From: Azospirillum brasilense | GTDB lineage: Bacteria; Pseudomonadota; Alphaproteobacteria; Azospirillales; Azospirillaceae | Assembly: GCF_003349955.1 (NCBI RefSeq) | Contig: NZ_QLKQ01000004.1 | Location: 1 to 64,000, forward strand | Reading direction: 5' to 3' | DNA length: 64,000 nt | Shown: piece after piece, positions 8,623 to 18,156 of the stretch | Layout: each line of letters starts with the position of its first letter | Numbering within the stretch: the stretch's first letter is position 1 | Program-made: the position numbers and the translations under genes | The notes under the pieces: model-generated | What the model was told of the DNA's origin: nothing | Seen by the model: only the letters and a program-made list of their open reading frames with translations | Databases searched by the model: none

Positions 8623-9781
8623 AGCGAACCTCGGCCCAGATGTGCTCCCGGACCACGGCGTCCTTCAGGGTGACGCCATAACCCGGTCCGTCCGGAATCT
8701 GCAGGGCGCCGTTCTTCAGGCGGGTCTCGAAGGGCTCCGTCGCCACTTCGATCCAGCCGGGAATGCGGGCCCAGTAGGGGAAGTGTTCCTGCACGTAGAA
8801 GTTCGGGATCACCGCGCTGAGATGGGTGGCGATGCTGGCCGCAACGGAACTGCCGCAGACATGGGGCTGCACCTTGACGCCGTAGGCATCGGCCATGGCG
8901 GCGATCTTATGGGTTTCGGCGAACCCGCCGGTGTTGCCGATGTCCGGCTGCAGGATGCCGACGGCCCGACGCTCCAGCAGATCGCGGAAGCCGTACCGCA
9001 GATATTGCCGCTCGCCGGTGGCGATCGGAATGCTCGTCTTGGCGGCCACCTGTTCCAGCGCACCCAGGTCCCCCGGATCGCTGATTTCCTCGATGAAGGC
9101 GATATCCAGGTCTTCCAGGCCATGGACGAAGCGGATGGTGTCGCCCACCGAGAAACCACCGGCCAGATCGAGCATGAGCGAGACGTCGGCGCCCACGGCG
9201 CGCCGGACCTGCGCGACGATATCCAAAGCGGTGTTCACCGCGTCGCGGTCATCCGCGTAGCGGTTGACGGTGTGCCGAAGGGTCCCGTTGGGCTGGATGC
9301 GCGCCAAAGGGTACATTTTCAGGGCCTTGTGCCCGTCCTTCACGGCCGCCTCCGCTTGGCGCAGCAGATCGGCAACGGAGGTCGCGCCGAAGTACCAGCC
9401 ATTGGCGTAGTAGGCGAGCGTGTCGCGCATCCGTCCGCCGAACAGCTCGTGGACCGGAACGTTCAGCGCCCGTGCCCGAATGTCCCACAGAGCCTGCTCG
9501 ATGGCACTGAGGCCGGCTCCGGCAATGCCCCCCGGATTCTTCAGCCAGAAGGACTGGTCGTACATCTCGCCGACCAGGCTGTTGATGCGGGTCGGATCGG
9601 CGCCGATCACGAACCGCGCGCACAGATCCTGGATCATGCCCGCGGCGCCGGTCCGGCCGCAGCCATAAGCCGTGGCGACCTCGCCGAGGCCGGATATTCC
9701 TTCATCGGTATCGAGCTTGACGATGACGGGTTTGAGGCCCTCGCCGTTGATGACGTAGATCGTGGCTTTGGTGATCTTCAT
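8621..9781 (-). CDS. Enolase-superfamily dehydratase (mandelate racemase/galactonate dehydratase type)
   Basis: Metal-dependent enzyme of 386 residues that abstracts a proton alpha to a carboxylate. The barrel catalytic residues can be read: Lys152 and Lys155 in GHKALKMYP, metal ligands Asp205 (MLDLAG), Glu231 (AFIEEIS) and Glu257 (ATGER), the Asp280 of QPDIGNTGG, and His307 in KVQPHVCG, which with Asp280 forms the general base/acid dyad of acid-sugar dehydratases. N-terminal capping domain covers about residues 1-120. It lies in an ABC-importer operon, so it acts on an imported sugar acid or amino-acid-like compound; the exact substrate cannot be named. Confidence 0.88.
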   Translation of the reverse strand: MKITKATIYVINGEGLKPVIVKLDTDEGISGLGEVATAYGCGRTGAAGMIQDLCARFVIGADPTRINSLVGEMYDQSFWLKNPGGIAGAGLSAIEQALWDIRARALNVPVHELFGGRMRDTLAYYANGWYFGATSVADLLRQAEAAVKDGHKALKMYPLARIQPNGTLRHTVNRYADDRDAVNTALDIVAQVRRAVGADVSLMLDLAGGFSVGDTIRFVHGLEDLDIAFIEEISDPGDLGALEQVAAKTSIPIATGERQYLRYGFRDLLERRAVGILQPDIGNTGGFAETHKIAAMADAYGVKVQPHVCGSSVAASIATHLSAVIPNFYVQEHFPYWARIPGWIEVATEPFETRLKNGALQIPDGPGYGVTLKDAVVREHIWAEVR

Positions 9782-9817
9782 GATGACGCTGTCCGGTGAA
9801 TGGGATGGGATAAAGGC

Positions 9818-11494
9818 TCAGGCGCCGAGTTCATCGCGCAGGGACCGGTGGAGCGCGGAAGCCTCCTCCAGCCATCCGAGGCGCATGGCGGCGACCGAGG
9901 AGCGCAGCAGCCGGGTGTAGGGATGACGGGGAGCCCCGAGGACCTGCGCCGTGGGGCCTTGTTCGACGACTTCGCCGTTGCGCAGGACCATGATCTTGTC
10001 CGACATCGCCGCCACGGCGGAAAGGTCATGGCTGATGAACAGGATGCCGATGTTCAGCTCGCGCTTGAGTTCGTTGATCAGGTCGAGCACCGATGCCGCG
10101 ACGATGTTGTCGAGCGCCGAGGTGATTTCGTCGCAGATCAGCACGTCCGGCCGGGCGGCGAGAGAGCGGGCCAGATTGACCCGCTGCTTTTCACCGCCGG
10201 ACATCTGGCTCGGCTTGCGGTCGACGTAGTCGGCGGGCAGATGGACCTGTTCCAGAAGTTCGCGGATCCGCTCGGCGCGGCGCTCCTTGGAGCGTTCTCC
10301 GAAGAACGTCAGCACCTGTCCGAGGATGCGGCCCACCGTGTGGTGGCGGTTCAGGGACGTGTCGGCCGACTGGAAGGTGATCTGGACGGCCCGGCGCACG
10401 GGGAGGGGACGCTTGAGCACGTCCCGTTCAATCAGCCGTCCGTTGACCAGGACGTCGCCGTGGCTGGGTTGGACCAGGCCGGCGATGGCACGGGCCATGG
10501 TGCTCTTGCCCGACCCGGACTCGCCGACCACCGCCATCATCTCGCCACCGTTCAGGGTCAGCGACGCACCGCTGAGCGCCTTCACCGCGAAACCGCCGGT
10601 GCCGTAGCACACGGCCAGATCGCGAACCTCGAGAAGCGGCGGCCGGTCGGTCCGGTCGGGCGGGGACACCGCTGCCGCGGTGGCGGCGGTGACGGGGGCC
10701 GCCGTGGTCCCGGATTCGGCATCGAAACCGCGGTGCATCTCCAGGAGCCGCCGCGTGTACGGGTGTTCGGGACGATGGAGGATTTGCTCGACCGTGCCGC
10801 GCTCGACCACCTCGCCGTTGCGCATCACCAGGATGTGGGTAGCGACCTGGACCACCTGGGCGATGTCGTGGCCGACCAGGATGGCGGCGGTCCCGCTGGC
10901 GCGGATCCCCGTGTCCAGGGCCTTCAACACCTCCACCTGAGTGGTGGCGTCAAGGGCGCTGGTCGGTTCGTCACAGACCAGGATTTCGGGCATTTCATGC
11001 AGGCCCATGGCGATCATGAACCGCTGCAGTTGCCCGCCGGAAACCTCATGGGGGAATCGGTTGTAAAAGGCTTCGCCGGTGGGCAGGTCAAGAGTCCGAT
11101 AGACCTCCCGCGCGCGGGCGTGGGCCGCGTCGGGGGACATGGTGTGATGGATGCGGCTGCTTTCCGTGACCTGACGGTCCAACCGGATGCGCGGGTTGAA
11201 GGAGACCGCGGCGCTCTGGGCGATGTAGGCCAGCTTGCGGCCACGCAGGCGCGCCAGTGCCCGCCGGCTCATCCGCAGCAGATCCTCGCCTCGGAAGAGC
11301 ACCTGCCCGGAGACGTGGCGGACGCCCGGCCGCATGTGCCCCAGGGCGGTCAGCGCCAGGGTCGTTTTCCCGGACCCGGATGCCCCGATGAGCGCCAGGA
11401 TCTGGCCTTTTTCCAGCGTCAGCGAGACGTCCCGCAGAATCGGTTTCCCGCTGTCTGCGGAGAGGTTGAGGTTCTGGATATGGAGAAGCGTCAT
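9818..11494 (-). CDS. Dipeptide/opine-type ABC importer, fused double ATPase
   Basis: A 558-residue protein with two complete nucleotide-binding domains, equivalent to DppD plus DppF in one chain (as in GsiA/YejF). Domain 1 has Walker A GASGSGKTT near residue 37, signature VSGGQLQRF and Walker B ILVCDEPTSALD; domain 2 has GESGSGKST, MSGGEKQRVNLA and VLICDEITSALD. Both end with the peptide-transporter tail of the form HPYTRLL. The ATG overlaps the preceding permease stop by 4 nt. The enolase-superfamily gene follows after 36 nt. Confidence 0.93.
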   Translation of the reverse strand: MTLLHIQNLNLSADSGKPILRDVSLTLEKGQILALIGASGSGKTTLALTALGHMRPGVRHVSGQVLFRGEDLLRMSRRALARLRGRKLAYIAQSAAVSFNPRIRLDRQVTESSRIHHTMSPDAAHARAREVYRTLDLPTGEAFYNRFPHEVSGGQLQRFMIAMGLHEMPEILVCDEPTSALDATTQVEVLKALDTGIRASGTAAILVGHDIAQVVQVATHILVMRNGEVVERGTVEQILHRPEHPYTRRLLEMHRGFDAESGTTAAPVTAATAAAVSPPDRTDRPPLLEVRDLAVCYGTGGFAVKALSGASLTLNGGEMMAVVGESGSGKSTMARAIAGLVQPSHGDVLVNGRLIERDVLKRPLPVRRAVQITFQSADTSLNRHHTVGRILGQVLTFFGERSKERRAERIRELLEQVHLPADYVDRKPSQMSGGEKQRVNLARSLAARPDVLICDEITSALDNIVAASVLDLINELKRELNIGILFISHDLSAVAAMSDKIMVLRNGEVVEQGPTAQVLGAPRHPYTRLLRSSVAAMRLGWLEEASALHRSLRDELGA

Positions 11495-12336
11495 ACCCCG
11501 CCTCCCTTCTTTTCACGTTCCTGCAGGCCGTCGACGAACAGGTTCAGCAGGACGGAGACGACCGCGATGGAGAGAGCCGGATAGATCGGTGCCCAGGAAC
11601 CGATTTGCAGGCCGTCCAGATTTTCGCGGACCAGTCCGCCCCAGTCCGCCATCGGCGGCTGCACGCCAAGACCAAGGAAGCTCAGGCCGCTCATGAAGAG
11701 GATGGCGAAGCTCAGGCGCAGGGCGAAATCCGCGGTCAAGGGCATGACCACATGCGGCAGCATCTCGCCGAACAGAAGCCACCGATTGCCCTCGCCGCGG
11801 GCACGGGCCACGGTGATGAAGTCCTGTGCGATCAGATCCTGCCCAAGCGCACGGGCGATCCGGAACACGCCGGCGGCATAGACCACGGCGGTCAGAACCA
11901 CGATGGCGACGAGGGACGGGCCGGTCACGGCGAGCACGACGAGACCCGCAATGATCTTGGGAACGGACAGAACCACGTCGACGATCCGGCTGACGACCGC
12001 ATCGAACCATCCGCCGCGCAACGCCGCCAGCAGACCCAGCGTGTCGCCGATCAGGTGGGCGAGGATGGTGCTGAGCAAGGCCATGCCAAGGGTGACGCGG
12101 CCCGAACTGAGCAGCCGCGCCAGCAGATCGCGGCCGAGGAAGTCGGTGCCCAACCAGTACTCGCCGGACGGCGGAACGAAGCCGTCGCTGCTCAGAAAGG
12201 CGTCGGGGTCGTGCAGCGGCAGCAACGGCGCCGCCAGAACGACGAAGGCGACCAGCAGCAGGAGGGCGACGACAACCGACAGCAGCGTCGGCCGGAACAG
12301 GCTTTTGAACAGGGTGGATGTCTGGTGCGGCATCAT
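11491..12336 (-). CDS. ABC importer permease, DppC type
   Basis: Inner-membrane permease of 281 residues with about six spans. It has the DppC-type N-terminal region HDPDAFLSSDGFVPPSGEYW-like followed by LGTDFLGRDLLARLL, a hallmark of this subfamily, and the EAA cytoplasmic loop ARARGEGNRWLLFGEMLPHV. Start at ATG 12336 sits in an ATGA overlap with the upstream permease; the much longer frame extending to 13086 is antisense-free shadow of that gene. It pairs with the DppB-type permease. Confidence 0.93.
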   Translation of the reverse strand: MMPHQTSTLFKSLFRPTLLSVVVALLLLVAFVVLAAPLLPLHDPDAFLSSDGFVPPSGEYWLGTDFLGRDLLARLLSSGRVTLGMALLSTILAHLIGDTLGLLAALRGGWFDAVVSRIVDVVLSVPKIIAGLVVLAVTGPSLVAIVVLTAVVYAAGVFRIARALGQDLIAQDFITVARARGEGNRWLLFGEMLPHVVMPLTADFALRLSFAILFMSGLSFLGLGVQPPMADWGGLVRENLDGLQIGSWAPIYPALSIAVVSVLLNLFVDGLQEREKKGGGV

Positions 12337-13286
12337 GAGGAAGCCCCCGGTTCCTTGCGGCTGTCGAACAGCTTGGCGACGATGTCGGCGACCATGATCA
12401 GGCCGATGTAGGAGGCCGAGAAAATCATCGCGCAGGCCTGGACCACCGGCAGGTCGCGCGCCTGAACCGAATCCGCCATGAGCCGGGCGAGGCCGGGGAA
12501 GGCGAAGATGGTTTCGACGATCACCACGCCACTGATGAGGTAGGCGACATTCATCGCGATGATGTTGATCAGCGGGCCGACGGCGTTGCGCAAGGCGTGG
12601 ACCATGATCACGCGGACCGATCCGGCGCCTTTCAGCCGGGCCGTCTCGACATAAGGCTGTGTCAGGATGTTGCCGACCACCGCGCGGGTCATCCGGGCGA
12701 GCTGCGCGGTGACGATGATGGTCATGGTGGCCAACGGCAACAGCATGGATTTGAAGAGGGTCAGGACCCCCGAGCCGGGCGTCACGTAGGAAATCGCCGG
12801 CAGCCAGCGCAGATGGATCGAGAAGACGAGCACGCCCAGCGTGGCGACCAGGAATTCCGGCGTCGCGCACAGGCCGACGATGACGATGGTTCCGACCCGG
12901 TCCAGACGGGTGCCCTTGTGGACAGCCAGGACCATGCCGATCAGCAAGGCCAGGGGAACCGAGACCAACGTGGTCAGTCCGGCCAGCGTCAACGTGTTGG
13001 ACAGGCGTTCGGACAACATCACGCTGACGGGTTGGCGGGAGGTCATCGAAACGCCCCAGTCGCCATGACATATGCCCCACAACCAAGCCAGATAGCGAAC
13101 CGGTGCGGGCTGATCCAATCCCAGTTCGGCCCGCAACGCCGCCACGTTCTCGGGGCTGGCCGACTGTCCAAGCATGATTTGCGCGACATCGCCGGGCAAC
13201 ATCTCGCAGCCGACGAAAATGAGCAGGGAGATGACCAGCAGCAGGACGATGCCTGCTGCCAGCCGCTTGACGATGAATCTGATCAC
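12333..13286 (-). CDS. ABC importer permease, DppB type
   Basis: Inner-membrane permease of 317 residues with the DppB N-terminal pattern MIRFIVKRLAAGIVLLLVIS, a periplasmic insertion with LGLDQPAPVRYLAWL, and the EAA loop ARLKGAGSVRVIMVHALRNA. It starts 15 nt after the substrate-binding-protein gene and overlaps the next permease by 4 nt. DppB and DppC types together with the double ATPase define a peptide/nickel/opine (PepT) family importer. Confidence 0.93.
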   Translation of the reverse strand: MIRFIVKRLAAGIVLLLVISLLIFVGCEMLPGDVAQIMLGQSASPENVAALRAELGLDQPAPVRYLAWLWGICHGDWGVSMTSRQPVSVMLSERLSNTLTLAGLTTLVSVPLALLIGMVLAVHKGTRLDRVGTIVIVGLCATPEFLVATLGVLVFSIHLRWLPAISYVTPGSGVLTLFKSMLLPLATMTIIVTAQLARMTRAVVGNILTQPYVETARLKGAGSVRVIMVHALRNAVGPLINIIAMNVAYLISGVVIVETIFAFPGLARLMADSVQARDLPVVQACAMIFSASYIGLIMVADIVAKLFDSRKEPGASS

Positions 13287-13301
13287 GGCGAGACCCAGCG
13301 C

Positions 13302-14867
13302 TTACGAAAGCCAGACCTGATCGGAGAACCGGAAGCCGGAGAAGTTTCCGATCTGGTTGGGCGTAAGCCCCTGGATGCGGCTTGAGACACCGTCGAGATA
13401 GCTCAGGAAGACCGGCATCGTCACCGCACCGCAGTTGTGCAGGATCTCCTGGATCTCATGGTACATGGCGATGCGCTTGTCCACATCCAGGGTGGCCCGG
13501 ACACCGTCGATGAGGGAGTCCAGGCGCGGGTTGCCGTAGTGGGAGAAGTTCCACTGCGAGCCGCTCTTCCAGGTCACGTTGAGCAGCAGATGCGGCGTCG
13601 GACGGGGGAAGAAGTTGGTTGCGAAGAAGCGGCGCTTGCCGGCGACGGCGGTCCAGTAGCTCTCCGACGGCTCGCGGCGCAAGGTCAGGTTGAGGCCCGC
13701 CTGGGCGGCGGAGCGCTGCAGAAGCTGGGCGATTTCGACGCTGTAGACCACGCCGTCGCTGACCGAGAGTTCGAGCGGGGTCCGCCCGATTCCCGATTTC
13801 TTCAGGTAATGCTTGGCTTTGTCGAGGTCCAGTCCGCGCTGTGGCAGGTTGGCGTTGTAATAGGGGCTCATCTTGCCGACCGGATGGTCGTTGGCGACGG
13901 AGCCGTGGCCCTTGAGCACGGTTTCGACGATCTTCGGGCGGTCGAACATGTTGGCGATGGCCAACCCGAGGTTCGGGTCGACGTTGGTGGCGGCGTCGAA
14001 CTGATAGCCGGCGTAGCGGGTGCTCGGCGTCTCGAAGATCTTCGTGGACGGGTTCGCCGCGACCTGATCGATGCCCGCGCCTTTCAGGTCCGCGGCCATG
14101 TCGATGTCGCCGGACAGCAAGGCGCTGACCCGCGCGTTGGCGTCGGTGATCGAGATCATCTCGATCTCGTCCAGATAAGGCTGGCCGTCCTTCCAGAAAT
14201 TGGTGTTGCGAGTCAGCACGGTGCGAATGCCGGGCTGAAACTCCGCCATGACGAAGGGACCCGTGCCGACCGGCTTGGAAAAGTCCTCCGTGCCGTCCTT
14301 CACCACGCAGAACTGCAGCAGGCCGAGCAGAACGGGCAACTCGACGTCCGCCTCAGCCAGGCGGACCAGAATGGTGTCGTCACCTTCCGTGGTCACCGCG
14401 GCGATGTTGGCCACCAGGGGCTTCGCCGACGAGGCCTTGGCTTCGTTCTTGTGGCGCATGATGGAGAACGCGATGTCCTGAAGCGACAGGGGCTGGCCAT
14501 CGCTGAATTCCACGCCTTTGCGGATCTTGAAGCGCCATTCGGTGGCCGACGGGTTGGCTTCCCAGGACAGGGCCAGTTCCGGTTGCGCCTGGCCCGAGCC
14601 ATCGACGCGGGTCAGCGTGTTGAAGACGGCGGACCCGCGGATGTAGTCGTTGGCGTTGGTGAAACGCGCGCTGTCGAAGGTATCGTTGGTGCTCTGCTGG
14701 GCAAGGGCCAGCCGGACGCGGCCACCCTTCTTCGGCGCCATCGCGGAGGGGCTGTTCGTTGTCCCGGCCGCCTGGGCGATGACGGGAATCCCCCCGAGCA
14801 CGGCTGTCCCCATGGCGGTTCCGAACAAGGTGTGGAAATCACGCCGGCTGATTTTTGAAAAATTCAT
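13302..14867 (-). CDS. ABC importer substrate-binding protein, SBP family 5 (Tat-exported)
   Basis: Periplasmic solute receptor of 521 residues. The N-terminus carries a twin-arginine-like signal, KISRRDFHTLFGTAMG, with likely cleavage after VIAQAA. The mature part has the family 5 features LALSWEANPSATEWRFKIRK and VEFSDGQPLSLQDIAFS near residues 100-130. It is first in the operon and is transcribed away from a LysR gene. Family 5 receptors bind peptides, opines, nickel chelates, glutathione or oligosaccharides; the downstream enzymes favour an amino- or sugar-acid derived ligand, but this is inference. Confidence 0.92.
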   Translation of the reverse strand: MNFSKISRRDFHTLFGTAMGTAVLGGIPVIAQAAGTTNSPSAMAPKKGGRVRLALAQQSTNDTFDSARFTNANDYIRGSAVFNTLTRVDGSGQAQPELALSWEANPSATEWRFKIRKGVEFSDGQPLSLQDIAFSIMRHKNEAKASSAKPLVANIAAVTTEGDDTILVRLAEADVELPVLLGLLQFCVVKDGTEDFSKPVGTGPFVMAEFQPGIRTVLTRNTNFWKDGQPYLDEIEMISITDANARVSALLSGDIDMAADLKGAGIDQVAANPSTKIFETPSTRYAGYQFDAATNVDPNLGLAIANMFDRPKIVETVLKGHGSVANDHPVGKMSPYYNANLPQRGLDLDKAKHYLKKSGIGRTPLELSVSDGVVYSVEIAQLLQRSAAQAGLNLTLRREPSESYWTAVAGKRRFFATNFFPRPTPHLLLNVTWKSGSQWNFSHYGNPRLDSLIDGVRATLDVDKRIAMYHEIQEILHNCGAVTMPVFLSYLDGVSSRIQGLTPNQIGNFSGFRFSDQVWLS

Positions 14868-15019
14868 TCTCTGCTCTCCCTGTTACTTCCTCCGTGTATG
14901 GAGCACGGCGACAAGCGTGGGAAGCGGGTTCGCAACAGACTGATAATAAATGATTTGTTTGCTTTGGCGGGGTGCTGTATACCGGCGGCATGGGGGTAAT
15001 CATAACCAAGGCGCATGAT

Positions 15020-15973
15020 ATGAAGAGGATTTTGCCGCCGACGAACCTCTTTCTGGCTTTTGAGGCGGCTGCGCGGCACCGGAATTTTTCGCGCGCTGCG
15101 GAAGAATTGGGAATTAGCCAGCCTGCTGTCAGCCGGGCTGTGGCGTCCCTGGAAGAGGCCATCGGTGTGAAGCTGTTCTTGCGGTCAGGGCCGCGCGTGC
15201 GTCTGACCACGCGCGGCGCCGAGCTGAGCGGGTTGATGTCCAGCAGCTTCGACGCCATCGAAAAACTGATTGCGTCGTGGAAGGACAAGGAGAGCGGGCG
15301 GAAGCCGGTGCTCTTGTCCATCTCTTCATCGATGGCCGCGCATTGGCTGATTCCGCGGCTGTTCGACTTCCGGCTGGCGTTCCCCGACGTGGACCTCCGC
15401 TTCGAGCTGATCGCCGGAGGTGTCGGGCAGAGTCCGGTTCGGGCCGATCTGGGCTTGCGCCGCTTTCCAGAAACGGCCAAGGCTCCTCCAGAGAGCCACT
15501 TCCTGGATGAGATCATCCAGCCGGTGGCCGCGTTGGACTACATAAAGCGCATGGGGACGCTCGACCAGCCGCGGCGCAACCGGACGCACACCTTGATCAC
15601 CCTCAGCGATCACTGGTGCGACTGGGATACGTTCGCCCGCCTCGCTGGCATGGAATTGCCTCCGAACCACAAGACGATGGTTTTCTCCGATTATTCGGTG
15701 GCACTTCAGTCGGCCTTGAACGGGCAAGGGATCGTCCTGGGATGGCTGTCGGTGACGTCCCGATTGCTTCGCTACCGCTCACTTCTGGCGGCGTCGGACA
15801 AAGGTCTCAACACGCGCGCGACATTCAACTTCATACTTGGCGATCAAACGCCGGTGGGTGGTGTTGCGGGAGATGTGCGTGAGTGGTTGTGCGCAGAGGT
15901 CGGGAAGGACGTGGCGAAGATCGGCAAAGGGGGACGGCTGCACTCCTTCGAGTGCCATGTTCTGGTGCGCTGA
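15020..15973 (+). CDS. LysR-family regulator (GcvA-like) of the divergent importer operon
   Basis: Transcription factor of 317 residues with an N-terminal winged helix, recognition part AAEELGISQPAVSRAVASLE, and a GcvA/AmpR-like effector domain (RLFDFRLAFPDVDLRFELIAGG). Start chosen at ATG 15020 giving MKRILPPTNLFLAFEAAARH, with AAGG 9 nt upstream; GTG 14972 and ATG 14990 would add non-conserved residues. Divergent orientation from the substrate-binding-protein gene across a 152-nt gap makes it the likely regulator of that operon. Confidence 0.9.
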   Translation: MKRILPPTNLFLAFEAAARHRNFSRAAEELGISQPAVSRAVASLEEAIGVKLFLRSGPRVRLTTRGAELSGLMSSSFDAIEKLIASWKDKESGRKPVLLSISSSMAAHWLIPRLFDFRLAFPDVDLRFELIAGGVGQSPVRADLGLRRFPETAKAPPESHFLDEIIQPVAALDYIKRMGTLDQPRRNRTHTLITLSDHWCDWDTFARLAGMELPPNHKTMVFSDYSVALQSALNGQGIVLGWLSVTSRLLRYRSLLAASDKGLNTRATFNFILGDQTPVGGVAGDVREWLCAEVGKDVAKIGKGGRLHSFECHVLVR

Positions 15974-16000
15974 CGCAGACATAGGCATCCCAGCACCGGC

Positions 16001-17083
16001 TCATCGGCGTCTCCCTTTGCGCAGGGCGTCGATCTCGGTTCGCGGCGTGGACGGAAATCCGGTCTCTTCCCCGGCCGGCGCGACGGCCCACCGGATCGCC
16101 TCCTCCAGACGCTTCACCGCTTCCCGGCTTTCGGGGAGTTCCTGCCCGTAGGCCTGGAACTCGTGCGTCATATGCTCCCAGACGTCCAGCCGCACCGGCG
16201 CGTCCTGGGTCCGGGCGGTCCGGGCGAAGTCGCGGATCATGTCGACCAGGATCTCCTTGCCGCCGGCCTGGAGGTAGAGCGGCGCCAGTCCCCGCAGGTC
16301 CTGGTCGATGGGGGAGAGTTCCGCGTCGCCGAAGCCGCCCCCGCCCTTGAGCCAGGCCGCGAATTGCAGCGTCATGTAGCCTTGCACGAGGTCGTAGCGG
16401 TCGTTGCCGAACTGGCTGGCGCCGCGCTGCCCGACATCGGTCCACGGGCTGAGGCCGATGCCGATCGCCGGCTGCGGCAGTCCCGCCTTCCGCAGTTCGA
16501 TCAGTGTCATCAGCATGAGATGGCCACCCGCGGAATCCCCGCAGACGACGAGGCGGGACGGGTCGACGCCTTGCGCGAGCAGGAAGCGGTAGGCGGTCAG
16601 CGCGTCCTCGATCTGCGCGGGGTGGGGATGCTCGGGCGTCAGGCGGTAGTCCGGGGCGAAGATGGGGAGCCCCAGCGTGTCGGCCAGCATGGCGATGAGC
16701 TGCCGCGTCACGGCGGCGTAGAACGTGTACCCGCCGCCATGGAAGTGGAGCAGGGTGGCCTCGCCCTTGCGGGTGCGCGGGATGAACCAGTCGCCGCGCG
16801 GTTCGCCGGGGAGGGAGGGCCGGATGTCGACCTCGGGGGAACTGCCCAGGACGGTAACCAGGCTGTCGAAATAGGCGCGGGCTTCGGCGATGTCCCTGAG
16901 CGCGAAGGCATGGTCGAACTGAGCGCGCCAGAACAGATTGCCGATCTCGAACAGAGCGCCCCACTGCGGAACCAACGGCCTGCCGACGGCGCGACGGGCC
17001 AGCACGCTGGCCGAGATGAGGGAGATGGTGGCGAGGCTGCGGGCTCTGTGACGCAAGCGCCCCTGGAATTTGGTCTTGGCCAT
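16001..17083 (-). CDS. Alpha/beta hydrolase, hormone-sensitive-lipase type
   Basis: Esterase-type enzyme of 360 residues. The HSL oxyanion-hole motif appears as LLHFHGGGYTFY and the nucleophile elbow as VVCGDSAGGHLM, with a DYRLTPEHPHP segment between them that is typical of family IV esterases. The catalytic Asp/His pair is expected near VDMIRDFARTART and WEHMTHEF. An N-terminal extension of about 110 residues precedes the core; it has a weakly hydrophobic stretch. It is divergent from an AraC-type regulator 75 nt away. Substrate unknown, probably a short acyl ester or lactone. Confidence 0.88.
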   Translation of the reverse strand: MAKTKFQGRLRHRARSLATISLISASVLARRAVGRPLVPQWGALFEIGNLFWRAQFDHAFALRDIAEARAYFDSLVTVLGSSPEVDIRPSLPGEPRGDWFIPRTRKGEATLLHFHGGGYTFYAAVTRQLIAMLADTLGLPIFAPDYRLTPEHPHPAQIEDALTAYRFLLAQGVDPSRLVVCGDSAGGHLMLMTLIELRKAGLPQPAIGIGLSPWTDVGQRGASQFGNDRYDLVQGYMTLQFAAWLKGGGGFGDAELSPIDQDLRGLAPLYLQAGGKEILVDMIRDFARTARTQDAPVRLDVWEHMTHEFQAYGQELPESREAVKRLEEAIRWAVAPAGEETGFPSTPRTEIDALRKGRRR

Positions 17084-17158
17084 GCTCGGCTCCGATGATT
17101 AGATGGCCAGATTGTCCCGGAGCCCGCCCGGCCGTATAGAACGGAAGCGACACCCGCG

Positions 17159-18031
17159 ATGCCGTCCGCCGCCTCCGCCCGCCTGCTGCCGCCGCGCCCG
17201 GCCCTCGCCGCCTGCGTGTTCGTCGGCGTGGAGCGCGACACGCGCGGGGTGGCGCTGTCGGACGAGCAGCGGTTCAACCATTACCCGGCCACTCCGATGT
17301 CGATGATCTCGTGGATCTTCGACGGCGCGCTCCACATGGTGGAGGAGCGCAGGGCCGATGGGCGCCCGATCCTCGGCCCGCCGTTGCCGCGGCTGGTTCT
17401 GTCCGGGCCGCAGCGCCATCCCGTGGCGAGCTGGTCGCCGGGACCGGTCCACGCCCTGTCGGTCGCCTTCTATCCCGACGCCTTGGGCCGGCTCAGTGGA
17501 ATCGACACCGCCTCCCTTGTCGATCGGATCCTGCCGCTGGAGGAGCTGGTCTCCGGCCCGCTGCTGGCCGCCTGCCAAGCCCTCCTCACGTCCGAGGGGG
17601 GAACGGCGGCGTTCCATCGCCTGGAGGACCGGCTCGAGCTGCTGTGGTCGGGCCCGCGCCCATGCAAAACCGGACGGACCCCGCTGATGAGGGACTGGCT
17701 GCGCTCGCTGGCGCTGAAGGCGACGCTGTCGAGGACGGGCCGGGGGGTGCGGCAAGTCCAGCGCCGCATCAAGGGATGGACCGGCCTGAGCCACCGGGAC
17801 TTGCAGCTCTTCGCCCGGGTCGAGGAGGTGGCCGTCCGCGCGGCGCAGGATCGGGAGGGTGGCGAGCTCGACCTGGCGGGGCTCGCCGGTGAACTGGGTT
17901 TCGCCGACCAGTCGCACATGGGACGGGAGGTCCGCCGCCTCACCGGACTGTCCCCGGGACGGTTGAATGGACTCATGGCCACCCACGAGGCGTTCTGGTT
18001 CTATCGATTGCTTGACGAGAGCTTCGGATGA
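17159..18031 (+). CDS. AraC-family transcriptional regulator
   Basis: Protein of 290 residues whose C-terminal third is an AraC helix-turn-helix pair: ELDLAGLAGELGFADQSHMGREVRRLTGLSPG-type pattern ending in the P-G-R of the second helix. The N-terminal part, with FNHYPATPMSMISWIFDGALH, resembles the DUF6597-like sensor of related AraC proteins. It is transcribed away from the HSL-type hydrolase at 17083 and is likely its regulator. Other in-frame starts upstream are possible but would overlap the hydrolase promoter. Confidence 0.82.
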   Translation: MPSAASARLLPPRPALAACVFVGVERDTRGVALSDEQRFNHYPATPMSMISWIFDGALHMVEERRADGRPILGPPLPRLVLSGPQRHPVASWSPGPVHALSVAFYPDALGRLSGIDTASLVDRILPLEELVSGPLLAACQALLTSEGGTAAFHRLEDRLELLWSGPRPCKTGRTPLMRDWLRSLALKATLSRTGRGVRQVQRRIKGWTGLSHRDLQLFARVEEVAVRAAQDREGGELDLAGLAGELGFADQSHMGREVRRLTGLSPGRLNGLMATHEAFWFYRLLDESFG

Positions 18032-18156
18032 CGGCGGGGCCGCCGACCGGTGATGACCAGACCGTTTCGCCGCCACACCACCCTGTTCAGCTGAAAGCAG
18101 CATACCGCTCCGCGCCGGCTGGGATGCCTCGGCTGCAAACATGGTCTCAGGCTCGC

